Assembly: GCF_009296165.1 (NCBI RefSeq)
Contig: NZ_VUAZ01000036.1
Coordinates: 1 to 64,000, forward strand
From: Pseudomonas kitaguniensis
GTDB lineage: Bacteria > Pseudomonadota > Gammaproteobacteria > Pseudomonadales > Pseudomonadaceae
Reading direction: 5' to 3'
Length of the DNA stretch: 64,000 nt
A model generated the notes under the pieces. It was given only the letters and a program-made list of their open reading frames with translations. It ran no database searches and was not told the origin of the DNA. Every line of letters begins with the position of its first letter. Position 1 is the first letter of the stretch. Positions 1 to 10,065 of the stretch are shown here, piece by piece. A program made the position numbers and the translations under genes.

Positions 1-23
1 CGGTGTACCTGATGGTCCGAGGT

Positions 24-54
24 GCCTGCATCGCGAGCAAGCCCGCTCCCACAA
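24..54. repeat. REP-type palindromic fragment
   Basis: A half-element with the core GCGAGCAAGCCCGCTCCCAC lies downstream of the aldehyde dehydrogenase gene. The same core recurs near 10020, 27030, 31185, 33960, 39940 and 44125. This is a typical Pseudomonas extragenic repeat. The rest of positions 1-146 holds nothing I can name. Confidence 0.6.
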
Positions 55-146
55 AAGCGCCCTTGATCGCTTTGATCCTGGGCGCCGCCCCGTTAACCAC
101 GAAGGCCGCACAGAGGCTCGCTTCTACTGCGGGTCAGCGATGATGC

Positions 147-1640
147 TTACAGCTTGATCCAGGTCGACTTCAGCTCGGTGTATTTGTCGAACGCATGCAG
201 CGACTTGTCGCGACCGTTACCCGACTGCTTGAAGCCACCAAACGGTGCCGTCATGTCGCCGCCATCGTATTGGTTGACCCACACGCTGCCAGCACGCAAG
301 GCTTTGGCGGTCAGGTGCGCTTTGGAAATATCCGCCGTCCACACCGCTGCGGCCAGGCCGTATTGGGTGTCATTGGCGATCTGAATCGCTTCCTCGGCAC
401 TGTCGAAAGTGATCACCGACAAAACCGGGCCGAAGATCTCTTCCTGAGCGATTTTCATGGCATTGGTCACGCCGTCGAAAATCGTCGGCTCAACGTAAGT
501 ACCGCCGGTTTCTTCCAGCGTACGTTTACCGCCGGCAACCAGCTTGGCGCCATCGGCGTGGCCGGACTCGATGTACGAAAGCACGGTGTTCATCTGCTGG
601 GTATCCACCAATGCGCCAACGTTGGTCGCAGGGTCCAGCGGGTTACCCGGCTTCCAGCCCTTGAGTGCTTCAATCACCAACGGCAGGAATTTATCCTTGA
701 TCGACCGCTCCACCAGCAAGCGCGAACCTGCGGTGCAGACTTCGCCCTGGTTGAAGGCGATGGCGCTGGCGGCGGATTCGGCCGCAGCTTGCAGGTCCGG
801 CGCATCGGCGAACACGATGTTCGGGCTTTTGCCGCCGGCCTCCAGCCATACGCGCTTCATGTTCGACTCGCCGGAACGGATCAACAGTTGCTTGGCAATT
901 TTGGTGGAGCCGGTGAACACCAGGGTGTCGACGTCCATGTGCACCGCCAGTGCATTGCCCACGGTGTGGCCGTAGCCCGGCAGCACGTTCAACACGCCTT
1001 TTGGAATACCGGCCTCAACGGCCAGGGCCGCGATGCGGATGGCAGTCAGCGGGGATTTTTCGGACGGTTTGAGAATCACCGAGTTACCCGTCGACAGCGC
1101 AGGGCCAAGCTTCCAGCACGCCATCATCAACGGGAAGTTCCACGGCACGATCGCGCCAACCACACCGACCGGTTCGCGCGTCACCAGGCCCAGTTGGTTG
1201 TGCGGCGTGGCCGCGACTTCGTCGTAGATCTTGTCGATGGCTTCGCCGCTCCAGGCCAGGGCGTTGGCTGCGGCTGGAATGTCGATGCCAAGGGAATCGC
1301 TGATCGGCTTGCCCATGTCGAGGGTTTCGAGCAGCGCCAGCTCTTGCGCGTTGGCGTTGAGCAGCGCGGCGAAACGGATCATGGTGGCCTTGCGCTTGGC
1401 CGGCGCCAGGCGCGACCACACGCCGGAATCAAACGTAGCGCGCGCATTTTCCACCGCGCGCTGAGCGTCGGCGGTGTCACAACTCGCAACGGTGGCCAGC
1501 AGGCGACCATCGACCGGGCTGATGCATTCGAACGTGTCACCGGAAACAGCGGCGGTGTATTCGCCGTTGATGTAGGCGCGGCCTTCGATCTTCAGATCCT
1601 TGGCGCGTTGTTCCCAATCGGCACGGGTCAGGGTGGTCAT
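147..1640 (-). CDS. kauB: Aldehyde dehydrogenase of the KauB/PuuC type
   Basis: This 497-residue NAD(P)-dependent aldehyde dehydrogenase is of the type that oxidises gamma-glutamyl-aminobutyraldehyde or 4-guanidinobutyraldehyde in polyamine and arginine breakdown. The Rossmann and substrate motifs are visible: PWNFP at about 166-170, FTGST at 242-246, catalytic Glu267 in LEAGGKSPN and catalytic Cys302 in GEVCTAGSR. Length and the C-terminal APFGGFKQSGNGRDKS motif fit the family. The gene is divergent from a cupin gene, with a near-perfect palindrome between them that could be a repressor site. Assignment to KauB rather than another aldehyde dehydrogenase rests on motif similarity and on the rpmG/rpmB neighbourhood recalled from P. 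aeruginosa; substrate is inferred. Confidence 0.85.
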   Translation of the reverse strand: MTTLTRADWEQRAKDLKIEGRAYINGEYTAAVSGDTFECISPVDGRLLATVASCDTADAQRAVENARATFDSGVWSRLAPAKRKATMIRFAALLNANAQELALLETLDMGKPISDSLGIDIPAAANALAWSGEAIDKIYDEVAATPHNQLGLVTREPVGVVGAIVPWNFPLMMACWKLGPALSTGNSVILKPSEKSPLTAIRIAALAVEAGIPKGVLNVLPGYGHTVGNALAVHMDVDTLVFTGSTKIAKQLLIRSGESNMKRVWLEAGGKSPNIVFADAPDLQAAAESAASAIAFNQGEVCTAGSRLLVERSIKDKFLPLVIEALKGWKPGNPLDPATNVGALVDTQQMNTVLSYIESGHADGAKLVAGGKRTLEETGGTYVEPTIFDGVTNAMKIAQEEIFGPVLSVITFDSAEEAIQIANDTQYGLAAAVWTADISKAHLTAKALRAGSVWVNQYDGGDMTAPFGGFKQSGNGRDKSLHAFDKYTELKSTWIKL

Positions 1641-1807
1641 GCGAGTGTCCTCCTCTCATTGAATACAAGAGCCGGGGATAACCCCGGCAGCCTTTAAAGA
1701 ATGCTTGCCCGGCCAGCCTGCTGTTCGGCTCGAGGCACTTGCCACCCTAAACCAGCGGCTGGGGGTGTTTCAATATATTTGACATAACGCCCGTAAACGC
1801 CCTTGCG

Positions 1808-1827
1808 ATGTTCATTTTAATAAACAT
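1808..1827. promoter_or_regulatory. Palindromic operator candidate, kauB/cupin intergenic
   Basis: ATGTTCATTTTAATAAACAT matches its own reverse complement at 16 of 20 positions and sits in the divergent promoter region of the aldehyde dehydrogenase and cupin genes. The half-site TGAACAT resembles the end of the E. coli PuuR box as I recall it, so a PuuR/PauR-type polyamine repressor is a reasonable guess. Confidence 0.45.
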
Positions 1828-1869
1828 AGACTTTGGGCTTTCCTACCGCAGGCCAGACGGGACACGCAC

Positions 1870-2232
1870 ATGAGCATCCAGGACATCGTCGACTTCAGCC
1901 AAGCCACCACCGCTCCCGAGCGCTACCGCCCTGCTGCCGAGAAAATCCTCAAGGGCGATCCCGAGCAAACGCTCTACAACCACTACAACAGCCCGTGCGG
2001 CCAGATGAGCGCTGGCGTTTGGGAAGGTGCGGTCGGGCAGTGGAAGGTCAATTACACCGAGCATGAGTATTGCGAGATTGTGCAGGGTGTTTCTGTACTG
2101 CGCGACGCCGAAGGCAACGCCAAGACCTTGCGCGCTGGCGACCGCTTCGTAATACCTGCCGGGTTCAGCGGCACTTGGGAGGTGCTGGAGGCGTGCCGCA
2201 AGATCTACGTGGTGTTCGAAGAGAAAGCCTGA
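1870..2232 (+). CDS. Small cupin-domain protein (DUF861/cupin_3 type)
   Basis: This 120-residue single-domain cupin carries the motifs EHEYCEIVQG (about 64-73) and AGDRFVIPAGFSGTWEV (about 91-107), typical of the cupin_3/DUF861 family. Relatives include the ureidoglycine aminohydrolase fold and many small proteins of unknown function. The ATG at 1870 begins MSIQDIVDF. The gene diverges from the polyamine-type aldehyde dehydrogenase and shares the palindrome at 1808-1827, so a role in amine or amino-acid catabolism is possible but not shown. It ends in a bidirectional terminator facing rpmG. Confidence 0.8.
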   Translation: MSIQDIVDFSQATTAPERYRPAAEKILKGDPEQTLYNHYNSPCGQMSAGVWEGAVGQWKVNYTEHEYCEIVQGVSVLRDAEGNAKTLRAGDRFVIPAGFSGTWEVLEACRKIYVVFEEKA

Positions 2233-2241
2233 CGAGCAGGC

Positions 2242-2278
2242 AAAAAAAAGCCCGAATCGTGAGAGACGGGCTTTTTTT
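2242..2278. terminator. Bidirectional terminator between cupin gene and rpmG
   Basis: AAGCCCG and CGGGCTT arms enclose a short loop, flanked by an A-run on one side and a T-run on the other, so the hairpin can end both convergent transcripts. Confidence 0.8.
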
Positions 2279-2296
2279 CACAAGGAAGAAAACCAA

Positions 2297-2452
2297 TTAC
2301 TTGATTTTGCCTTCTTTGTAGATCACGTGCTTGCGAACGCGCGGGTCGAACATTTTCTTTTCGAGCTTGTCCGGGGTAGTACGCTTGTTCTTGTCGGTAG
2401 TGTAGAAGTGACCAGTACCGGCGCTAGAGATCATTCGAATCAATTCACGCAT
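2297..2452 (-). CDS. rpmG: 50S ribosomal protein L33
   Basis: This 51-residue basic protein of the large ribosomal subunit begins [19 protein letters not shown] and ends YKEGKIK, which is L33. It lacks the CxxC pairs of zinc-binding L33 forms, so it is the zinc-independent type. It follows rpmB by 11 bases on the same strand, the usual rpmB-rpmG operon, and is too short to stand out in simple ORF calling. The hairpin at 2242-2278 ends the transcript. Confidence 0.97.
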   Translation of the reverse strand: MRELIRMISSAGTGHFYTTDKNKRTTPDKLEKKMFDPRVRKHVIYKEGKIK

Positions 2453-2463
2453 GATATAGCTCC

Positions 2464-2697
2464 TTAAATCTTGCCAGCGGCACGAATTTCGGCCAGCACG
2501 ACAGTGATGCCACGCTTGTCGATGATGCGCATGCCTTTAGCAGATACGCGCAGACGGACAAAACGTTTCTCTTCTTCAACCCAGAAGCGGTGATGCTGCA
2601 GGTTTGGCAGGAAACGACGACGGGTTTTGTTATTTGCGTGGGAAATGTTATTCCCAGTCACCGGACCCTTACCGGTAACTTGACATACTCTCGACAT
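2464..2697 (-). CDS. rpmB: 50S ribosomal protein L28
   Basis: This 77-residue ribosomal protein begins [17 protein letters not shown] and carries the L28 block [14 protein letters not shown]. Length is standard for the family. It is the first gene of the rpmB-rpmG operon, with a promoter candidate about 150 bases upstream. Confidence 0.97.
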   Translation of the reverse strand: MSRVCQVTGKGPVTGNNISHANNKTRRRFLPNLQHHRFWVEEEKRFVRLRVSAKGMRIIDKRGITVVLAEIRAAGKI

Positions 2698-2845
2698 GCC
2701 TCAGCCCTCTAAAACCACATGCCCAACCCGGCATGGGTTGGCCGCTTAATCTCTCAGTCATTTGGCGCCAGGCGCCGCGTTTCTTTAGGGTCTTACCGGC
2801 TACACCTACAAGCGAAGGAACCGGGCCCCTAGAAAAGAGCGCTGC

Positions 2846-2874
2846 TTTATACCAGAAAGACCCAAGTGCAACAA
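2846..2874 (-). promoter_or_regulatory. Sigma-70-type promoter candidate for rpmBG
   Basis: On the minus strand TTGTTG is followed after 17 bases by TATAAA, about 150 bases before rpmB. The stretch from 2875 to 3155, up to the peptide-binding protein gene, shows nothing further that I can name. Confidence 0.5.
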
Positions 2875-3155
2875 CAGCCCGTAAGTTTTTACCGGCGTAA
2901 ATCTTGGCGATAGACGCCTGAACCGTTGCCAGGAGGGGCCGCTGTAGCAGCCGACCACTCGTCGCACAGAATGATTTACAGCGCTCGCAGGCACCAGGAA
3001 GTGCACGGCGAAACGCGCTGAGGCGCCATCAAAACAGCATTTGAGGCAAAAGCACAGGCAAAAATGGGCTAGTCATTTATCCATCAGACCACTACGGTAG
3101 TCTTTTTCCAGACTGCACTTGCAGATGGGCCTTCGATTTGCAAAGGAAACCGAAT

Positions 3156-4748
3156 ATGCGTCTCGCTGCCCTACCGCTATTGCTAGCCCCACTGTTTATC
3201 GCGTTGCCGGCCTTTGCCGACACCCATTTGACCATTTGCACCGAGGCCAGCCCCGAAGGGTTCGACGTGGTTCAGTACAACTCGCTGACCACCACCAATG
3301 CCTCGGCCGACGTATTGATGAACCGCCTGGTGGACTACGATGCCGTCAGCGGCAAATTGGTACCCAGCCTGGCAGACAGTTGGGAAGTTTCGCCGGATGG
3401 CCTGACTTACACCTTCAAGCTGCACCCGGCGGTCAAGTTCCACCGTACCGACTACTTCACACCGAGCCGCACGCTCACCGCCGATGACGTGCGGTTCAGC
3501 TTTGAACGCATGCTCGACCCGGCCAACCCGTGGCACAAAATCGCCCAGAGCGGCTTCCCCCACGCCCAGTCGCTGCAACTACCCACATTGATCAAGAAGA
3601 TCGACGCGCTCGACCCGCTAACCGTGCGGTTCACCCTTGACCACGCAGACTCCACCTTCCTCGCCGCCTTGAGCATGGGCTTTGCTTCAATTTACCCGGC
3701 CGAATACGCCGACAAACTGCTCAAGGCCGGCACGCCAGACAAGCTCAACAGCCAGCCGATTGGCACCGGCCCGTTCGTTTTTGTACGCTTCCAAAAAGAT
3801 GCCGTGGTGCGCTACAAAGCCAACCCGGACTACTTCGCCGGCAAACCCGCTGTGGATAACTTGCTGTTCGCAATTACCACAGACGCCAACGTGCGCCTGC
3901 AGAAGCTGCGCCGGGATGAGTGCCAGATCGCCCTGTCACCCAAGCCGCTGGACGTGAGTGAGGCCGAAAAAGACCCTGCGCTGAAGGTGGAAAAAACCGC
4001 CGCTTTCATGACTGCATTCGTCGCCATCAACAGCCAGCACCCGCCGCTGGACAAGCCCGAAGTGCGCCAGGCGATCAACCTGGCTTTCGACAAAAACAGC
4101 TACCTCAAGGCCGTATTTGAAGGCACCGCAGAAGCGGCCAATGGCGTTTACCCGCCCAATACCTGGAGCTACGCCAAAGACTTGCCGGGTTATCCACAGG
4201 ACATCGCCAAAGCCAAGGCGCTGCTTGCACGTGCAGGGCTCAAGGACGGCTTCAAGACCACTATCTGGACTCGCCCAACGGGGAGCCTGCTGAACCCCAA
4301 CCCGAACCTCGGCGCACAATTGTTGCAGGCGGACCTAGCCAAGGTCGGCATTCAGGCGCAGATCCGCGTGATCGAGTGGGGCGAGCTGATTCGTCGCGCC
4401 AAGGCCGGCGAGCATGACCTGCTGTTCATGGGCTGGGCGGGCGATAACGGCGACCCGGATAACTTCCTGACCCCACAGTTCTCGTGCGCGGCAGTCAAAT
4501 CCGGCACCAACTTCGCTCGCTACTGCGACCCTGCGCTGGACAAGCTGATCAGCGCCGGCAAAACCACCAGCGAGCAAGGCGTGCGCAGCAAGCTGTACCA
4601 ACAGGCTCAGGCACAAATCCAACAACAGGCATTGTGGCTGCCGTTGGCGCACCCGACCGCGTTTGCCCTGACACGCAAAAATGTCGAGGGTTATCAGGTG
4701 AGCCCGTTCGGGCGCCAGGATTTCTCCAGAGTCAGCATTAAGCCCTGA
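3156..4748 (+). CDS. ABC transporter peptide-binding protein (DppA/OppA family)
   Basis: This 530-residue periplasmic solute-binding protein is of family 5 (peptide/nickel). A signal peptide MRLAALPLLLAPLFIALPAFA precedes the mature start at about residue 22. Family motifs include SLADSWEVSPDGLTYTFKL and RQAINLAFDKNSY. The ATG at 3156 is chosen because AAAGGA lies just upstream and the signal peptide begins there; an in-frame TTG at 3138 would add six residues. No permease or ATPase genes adjoin it, so it is an orphan that probably feeds a Dpp-type transporter elsewhere. The position next to rpmB matches a P. aeruginosa DppA paralogue as I recall it. Confidence 0.9.
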   Translation: MRLAALPLLLAPLFIALPAFADTHLTICTEASPEGFDVVQYNSLTTTNASADVLMNRLVDYDAVSGKLVPSLADSWEVSPDGLTYTFKLHPAVKFHRTDYFTPSRTLTADDVRFSFERMLDPANPWHKIAQSGFPHAQSLQLPTLIKKIDALDPLTVRFTLDHADSTFLAALSMGFASIYPAEYADKLLKAGTPDKLNSQPIGTGPFVFVRFQKDAVVRYKANPDYFAGKPAVDNLLFAITTDANVRLQKLRRDECQIALSPKPLDVSEAEKDPALKVEKTAAFMTAFVAINSQHPPLDKPEVRQAINLAFDKNSYLKAVFEGTAEAANGVYPPNTWSYAKDLPGYPQDIAKAKALLARAGLKDGFKTTIWTRPTGSLLNPNPNLGAQLLQADLAKVGIQAQIRVIEWGELIRRAKAGEHDLLFMGWAGDNGDPDNFLTPQFSCAAVKSGTNFARYCDPALDKLISAGKTTSEQGVRSKLYQQAQAQIQQQALWLPLAHPTAFALTRKNVEGYQVSPFGRQDFSRVSIKP

Positions 4749-4753
4749 GTGGC

Positions 4754-4784
4754 AAGCGGCAAGCCCACTTGAAGCTTGCCGCTT
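4754..4784. terminator. Hairpin between convergent genes
   Basis: AAGCGGCAAGC (4754-4764) and GCTTGCCGCTT (4774-4784) form a perfect 11-base stem between the convergent peptide-binding protein gene and radC. There is no long T-run. A related AGCTGCAAGCC/GGCTTGCAGCT repeat occurs at 38856-38933. Confidence 0.55.
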
Positions 4785-4806
4785 AAAGCTTGCTGCTGCT
4801 CCCCTC

Positions 4807-5481
4807 CTACATCCACCCGTACTCGGCCATCGACAGCGGGTCACCGTCGCCCACGATGATGTGGTCGAGCACGCGCACATCCACCACTTCAAGGGCTTTT
4901 TGCAGCAGCCTGGTTAATTTTCGATCAGCGGCGCTGGGCTCAGCATTTCCCGAGGGATGGTTGTGGCACAGGATCAGCGCTGCCGCGTTGTACGCCAGGG
5001 CGCGCTTGACCACTTGCCGGGGGTAAACCACGGCGGTGTCGATGGTGCCCTGGAACAACGCCTCAAAGCCCAGAACCCGGTGCTTTGAGTCGAGAAACAA
5101 GCAGCCGAAAATTTCGTGGGGCTCATGGCGCAACAACGCCTTGAGGTAATCGCGCACGGCCAGCGGGCTTTCCAGCACCGAGTCATGGCGCAGGCCCTCG
5201 GCCATATGCCGTCGGGACATTTCCAACACCGCCTGCAACTGCGCAAACTTCGCCGGCCCCAAGCCCAAATGCTGGCTGAACAGTGTCTGGCTGGACTCCA
5301 ACAGCGGCCGAAGGCCACCGAATTGCGCTAACACATGGCGCGCCAAGTCGACCGCGCTCATGCCGGACACCCCGGTACGCAGGAAAATCGCCAACAGCTC
5401 GGCATCCGACAGGCTCGCCGCGCCCAATTCCAAAAGCTTCTCCCGTGGACGTTCCGTCACAGGCCAATCGCGAATACTCAT
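4807..5481 (-). CDS. radC: RadC/YicR-family JAB-domain protein
   Basis: This 224-residue protein is of the RadC (UPF0758) family. An N-terminal helix-hairpin-helix-like region (about 1-90) is followed by an MPN/JAB domain with the metal-binding pattern HNHPSG...D in [17 protein letters not shown]. The molecular role of RadC is unsettled; the early link to recombinational repair has been questioned. The ATG at 5481 ([15 protein letters not shown]) gives the usual family length, whereas the open frame continues upstream to 5583 without family similarity. It is divergent from coaBC. Confidence 0.93.
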   Translation of the reverse strand: MSIRDWPVTERPREKLLELGAASLSDAELLAIFLRTGVSGMSAVDLARHVLAQFGGLRPLLESSQTLFSQHLGLGPAKFAQLQAVLEMSRRHMAEGLRHDSVLESPLAVRDYLKALLRHEPHEIFGCLFLDSKHRVLGFEALFQGTIDTAVVYPRQVVKRALAYNAAALILCHNHPSGNAEPSAADRKLTRLLQKALEVVDVRVLDHIIVGDGDPLSMAEYGWM

Positions 5482-5624
5482 CCCGCCTCCGTGTGCGTGT
5501 GCGCCGCTGTTGCCTGGCGGTCGCTGTGTTATCTTAGGCCCTCTTTTTTGCCTGCGATTTCCCTTGGGGAGGGGGCATCGCAAGCGTCATTGAACTGGCA
5601 TCACTGAACTGGAAAGGCAAACCA

Positions 5625-6833
5625 ATGCAGCGTCTGTATCGGAAACGCATCGTTCTCGGCGTCGGCGGCGGCATTGCCGCCTACAAGAGCGCAGAGCTGG
5701 TTCGCAGGCTCCTCGACCAAGGCGCCGAAGTGCGCGTCGTCATGACCCGTGGTGGCAGTGAGTTCATCACCCCACTGACCATGCAGGCCTTGTCCGGCCA
5801 CCCGGTTCACCTCGACCTTCTGGACCCGGCGGCCGAAGCTGCCATGGGCCATATCGAGCTGGCCAAATGGGCAGACCTGGTACTGATCGCCCCCGCCACC
5901 GCCGACCTGATCGCCCGCCTGGCGCAAGGCATCGCCGATGACCTGCTGACCACACTGGTGCTGGCAACTGATGCCACCGTCGCCATTGCGCCGGCCATGA
6001 ACCAGGCTATGTGGCGCGACCCTGCCACCCAAGCCAACACCCAACTCCTGCAAAGCCGTGGCCTGCAAGTGTTCGGGCCGGCCTCCGGCAGCCAAGCCTG
6101 CGGCGATGTCGGCATGGGCCGTATGCTTGAAGCCACCGACCTGGCGTTGTGCGCCGCCGGTTGCTTCCAGCACTTGGCCCTCACCGGCAAGCACGTGCTG
6201 ATCACTGCCGGCCCGACCCAGGAAAACATCGACCCGGTGCGCTACATCACCAACCATAGCTCAGGGAAAATGGGCTTTGCCTTGGCGGAAGCCGCGGTTG
6301 AGGCAGGCGCACGCGTCACCTTGATCACCGGCCCGGTGCATTTGCCGACCCCCGACCGGGTCACCCGAATCGACGTAGTCAGCGCCCGCGACATGCTGGC
6401 GGCCTGCGAGGCAGCGATTCCCTGCGAGGTGTTTATCGCATCGGCAGCGGTTGCGGACTACCGCCCGGAAGTCGTTGCCCCGCAAAAGCTAAAGAAAGAC
6501 CCTACGAGCGGCGACGGCCTGCTCCTGCAAATGGTGCGCAACCCAGACATCCTGGCCACTATCGCCACCCGTGCGGACCGCCCGTTCAGTGTCGGCTTTG
6601 CCGCCGAGACCGAACACTTGCTGGATTACGCCGCTCGCAAATTGAAAGACAAAAACCTCGACCTGATCGTTGCCAATGATGTCGCCAACCCGAGCATCGG
6701 CTTCAACAGCGAGGAAAACGCCTGCAGCGTGATCGACCGTCAGCTGCACGCCACCGTTTTCGCCCAGACCAGCAAGGGCAAAATTGCCCGCCAACTGATC
6801 TCATTTATCGCCCAACGGCTGAATCAGGTTTAA
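5625..6833 (+). CDS. coaBC: Bifunctional phosphopantothenoylcysteine decarboxylase / phosphopantothenate-cysteine ligase
   Basis: This 402-residue enzyme carries out two successive steps of coenzyme A synthesis: the CoaB half joins cysteine to 4'-phosphopantothenate and the CoaC half decarboxylates the product. The N-terminal flavoprotein domain (about 1-185) shows [11 protein letters not shown], the PAMNQAMW motif and CGDVGMGR. The C-terminal ligase (about 188-402) starts at [17 protein letters not shown] and contains NHSSGKMG and the lysine motif KLKKD. It is followed after five bases by dut, as in many proteobacteria. Confidence 0.97.
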   Translation: MQRLYRKRIVLGVGGGIAAYKSAELVRRLLDQGAEVRVVMTRGGSEFITPLTMQALSGHPVHLDLLDPAAEAAMGHIELAKWADLVLIAPATADLIARLAQGIADDLLTTLVLATDATVAIAPAMNQAMWRDPATQANTQLLQSRGLQVFGPASGSQACGDVGMGRMLEATDLALCAAGCFQHLALTGKHVLITAGPTQENIDPVRYITNHSSGKMGFALAEAAVEAGARVTLITGPVHLPTPDRVTRIDVVSARDMLAACEAAIPCEVFIASAAVADYRPEVVAPQKLKKDPTSGDGLLLQMVRNPDILATIATRADRPFSVGFAAETEHLLDYAARKLKDKNLDLIVANDVANPSIGFNSEENACSVIDRQLHATVFAQTSKGKIARQLISFIAQRLNQV

Positions 6834-6838
6834 TTTAC

Positions 6839-7294
6839 ATGCACGCTTTGCAAGCCAAGATCCTCGACCCCCGCATTGGTACTGAATTCCCGCTGCCGGC
6901 CTACGCCACTCCTGGCTCCGCCGGCCTGGACCTGCGCGCCATGCTCAAGCAGGACACCGTGCTTGAGCCAGGCCAAACCCTGCTGATTCCGACCGGCCTG
7001 TCGATCTACGTCGGCGACCCGGGCCTTGCCGCATTGATCCTGCCGCGCTCCGGGCTGGGCCACAAACACGGCATCGTGCTGGGCAACCTCGTCGGCCTGA
7101 TCGACTCCGACTACCAGGGCGAGCTGATGGTGTCGTGCTGGAACCGTGGCCAAACAGCTTTCAACATCGCCGTGGGCGAGCGCATCGCCCAGCTGGTGCT
7201 GGTGCCGGTGGTGCAAGCGCAGTTCGAATTGGTGCAGGAGTTCGACGAAACTCAACGCGGCGCAGGCGGTTTTGGGCATTCCGGCAGCCACTGA
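6839..7294 (+). CDS. dut: dUTP diphosphatase
   Basis: This 151-residue trimeric dUTPase hydrolyses dUTP to dUMP and pyrophosphate, keeping uracil out of DNA and feeding dTMP synthesis. All five family motifs are visible: [34 protein letters not shown] and the C-terminal [10 protein letters not shown] that closes over the active site. Start and length match Pseudomonas homologues. It lies five bases after coaBC and is probably co-transcribed with it. Confidence 0.97.
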   Translation: MHALQAKILDPRIGTEFPLPAYATPGSAGLDLRAMLKQDTVLEPGQTLLIPTGLSIYVGDPGLAALILPRSGLGHKHGIVLGNLVGLIDSDYQGELMVSCWNRGQTAFNIAVGERIAQLVLVPVVQAQFELVQEFDETQRGAGGFGHSGSH

Positions 7295-7362
7295 CTAAGC
7301 TGAATCAGGCCGGGCGCCCTTGTCCGGCCCGATACGACCGCAGGGCATTTTCAGGATGAAGA

Positions 7363-7563
7363 ATGCGCGAACCTAATCAGCGAGATTTTCCCATTGGAAT
7401 CAGTGTATTACGTGATTCCAAAGGCAAGGCCAGCACGCCGATGGCACTTTTGCACCACGAACTCTCTGCCGAAAACGTCGTCATAACCTTCAGTTTGAGC
7501 CCGCCGGTCAGCCATATTCAGGCCAGCTTTGCCCCCTTCAAATGGAGTTTCCCCCCGCGATGA
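7363..7563 (+). CDS. Possible small leader ORF overlapping the algC start
   Basis: A 66-codon frame in the dut-algC gap starts at ATG 7363, with AGGATGAAGA just upstream. Its TGA stop overlaps the algC ATG as ATGA at 7560-7563. I recognise no family. The position would suit translational coupling to algC, but the peptide has no domain and composition alone does not prove it is made. It may be a chance frame in a regulatory leader. Confidence 0.22.
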   Translation: MREPNQRDFPIGISVLRDSKGKASTPMALLHHELSAENVVITFSLSPPVSHIQASFAPFKWSFPPR

Positions 7564-8957
7564 GTACCGCAGCCCGAGTCGCCCCGACATTCCCCGACAG
7601 CATTTTTCGCGCTTACGACATTCGTGGTGTCGTGCCCAAAACCCTGACCGCCGAAACCGCCTACTGGATCGGCCGCGCGATTGGCTCCCAGAGCCTCGCC
7701 CAGGGCGAGCCCAACGTCTCGGTAGGCCGTGATGGCCGCTTGTCCGGCCCTGAGCTGGTCGAGCAACTGATTCAGGGCCTGGCCGACAGCGGCTGCCATG
7801 TCAGCGACGTCGGCCTGGTGCCGACACCGGCGCTGTACTACGCAGCCAACGTACTGGCCGGCAAGTCCGGCGTGATGTTGACCGGCAGTCATAACCCGTC
7901 GGACTACAACGGCTTCAAAATCGTCATCGCCGGTGACACCCTGGCCAACGAACAAATCCAGGCGCTGCACACTCGCCTGAAGACCAACGACCTGACCACC
8001 GGCGCAGGCAGCATCACCAAGGTCGACATTCTTCAGCGCTACTCTGATGAAATCACCGGCGACGTGAAACTCGCGCGGCGCCTGAAAGTGGTGGTGGACT
8101 GCGGCAACGGCGCGGCCGGGGTGATCGCCCCGCAACTGCTTGAAGCCCTGAATTGCGAAGTAATCCCGCTGTTCTGCGACGTAGACGGCAACTTCCCCAA
8201 CCACCACCCGGACCCAGGCAAGCCCGAGAACCTGGTAGACCTGATCGCCAAGGTCAAGGAAACCGGCGCTGACGTCGGCCTGGCCTTTGACGGCGACGGC
8301 GACCGCGTTGGCGTGGTAACCGAAACCGGCGAAATCGTGTTCCCGGACCGCCTGCTGATGCTGTTTGCGCGTGACGTGGTGGCACGCAACCCGGGCGCCG
8401 AAATCATTTTCGACGTTAAATGCACCCGCCGCCTGACCCCACTGATCAAGGAATACGGCGGTCGCCCACTAATGTGGAAGACCGGCCACTCGTTGATCAA
8501 AAAGAAAATGAAGGAAACCGGCGCGCTGCTGGCGGGTGAAATGAGCGGCCACGTGTTCTTCAAGGAGCGTTGGTTCGGCTTCGACGACGGCATTTACAGC
8601 GCCGCCCGCTTGCTGGAGATCCTCAGCAAAGAAAAATCTACCTGCGACGCGCTGTTTCAGACGTTTCCGAATGATATTTCTACGCCAGAGATCAATATCC
8701 ATGTGACCGAGGAGAGCAAATTCAGCATCATTGACGCACTGCACGATGCGCAATGGGGCGAAGGCGCCAACCTGACCACCATTGATGGTGTGCGAGTCGA
8801 TTACGCCAAAGGCTGGGGCCTGGTTCGCGCGTCCAACACCACACCGGTGCTGGTGCTGCGTTTCGAGGCGGATACCGAGGCTGAGTTGCAGCGCATCAAG
8901 GACGTGTTCCACGCCCAGTTGAAACGTGTTGCCCCTGATCTCCAATTACCGTTCTGA
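7560..8957 (+). CDS. algC: Phosphomannomutase / phosphoglucomutase
   Basis: This 465-residue alpha-D-phosphohexomutase interconverts the 1- and 6-phosphates of mannose and glucose, supplying precursors for lipopolysaccharide and, where made, alginate and rhamnolipid. Family sites are clear: the phosphoserine loop TGSHNPSDYNG with Ser110, the metal loop DGDGDR, the sugar-binding GEMSGH and the C-terminal phosphate-binding RASNTTPVL. The ATG at 7560 (MSTAARVAP) is preferred over an in-frame TTG at 7542 because it matches the known P. aeruginosa AlgC start. argB follows after 19 bases. Confidence 0.96.
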   Translation: MSTAARVAPTFPDSIFRAYDIRGVVPKTLTAETAYWIGRAIGSQSLAQGEPNVSVGRDGRLSGPELVEQLIQGLADSGCHVSDVGLVPTPALYYAANVLAGKSGVMLTGSHNPSDYNGFKIVIAGDTLANEQIQALHTRLKTNDLTTGAGSITKVDILQRYSDEITGDVKLARRLKVVVDCGNGAAGVIAPQLLEALNCEVIPLFCDVDGNFPNHHPDPGKPENLVDLIAKVKETGADVGLAFDGDGDRVGVVTETGEIVFPDRLLMLFARDVVARNPGAEIIFDVKCTRRLTPLIKEYGGRPLMWKTGHSLIKKKMKETGALLAGEMSGHVFFKERWFGFDDGIYSAARLLEILSKEKSTCDALFQTFPNDISTPEINIHVTEESKFSIIDALHDAQWGEGANLTTIDGVRVDYAKGWGLVRASNTTPVLVLRFEADTEAELQRIKDVFHAQLKRVAPDLQLPF

Positions 8958-8976
8958 TTTTTTACCGGAGCCCTGA

Positions 8977-9882
<906 letters not shown>

Positions 9883-9893
9883 ACGGCGAAAAC

Positions 9894-9932
9894 AAAAGGC
9901 CCCGCTCAATCACATTGAGCGGGGCCTTTTTT
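9894..9932 (+). terminator. Rho-independent terminator after argB
   Basis: AAGGCCCCGCTCAAT pairs with ATTGAGCGGGGCCTT and is followed by a T-run, 12 bases after the argB stop codon. Confidence 0.9.
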
Positions 9933-9947
9933 GTTTGCACAGTTCCA

Positions 9948-10055
9948 ATGTGGGAGCTGGCTTGCATGCGATGACGGCGGCACATTCAAGAACTGCACCG
10001 CCTGACACACCGCTATCGCGGGCAAGCCCGCTCCCACACAAGCCCGCTCCCACAT
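9948..10055. repeat. REP-type repeat cluster between argB and pyrE
   Basis: A TGTGGGAGCTGGCTTGC arm is followed by GCGGGCAAGCCCGCTCCCAC and a partial third copy AAGCCCGCTCCCAC just before pyrE. The cluster lies between the convergent genes and is of the common Pseudomonas REP type. Confidence 0.8.
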
Positions 10056-10065
10056 GGGTTCGGTG

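Noticed and set aside
195..1697. A 500-codon open frame on the plus strand opposite the aldehyde dehydrogenase gene
   Set aside because: It is an antisense shadow caused by GC-rich codon usage: it has no recognisable domain and a His/Arg/Gln-rich composition, and it covers a well-conserved enzyme.
2698..3155. Small RNA gene between rpmB and the peptide-binding protein gene
   Set aside because: Apart from a promoter candidate for rpmB, no terminator-ended transcript unit could be defined in the gap.
9948..10055. CRISPR array at the repeat cluster before pyrE
   Set aside because: The repeats are inverted, unequal and few, and match the REP palindrome core found at other sites; there are no regular spacers or cas genes.
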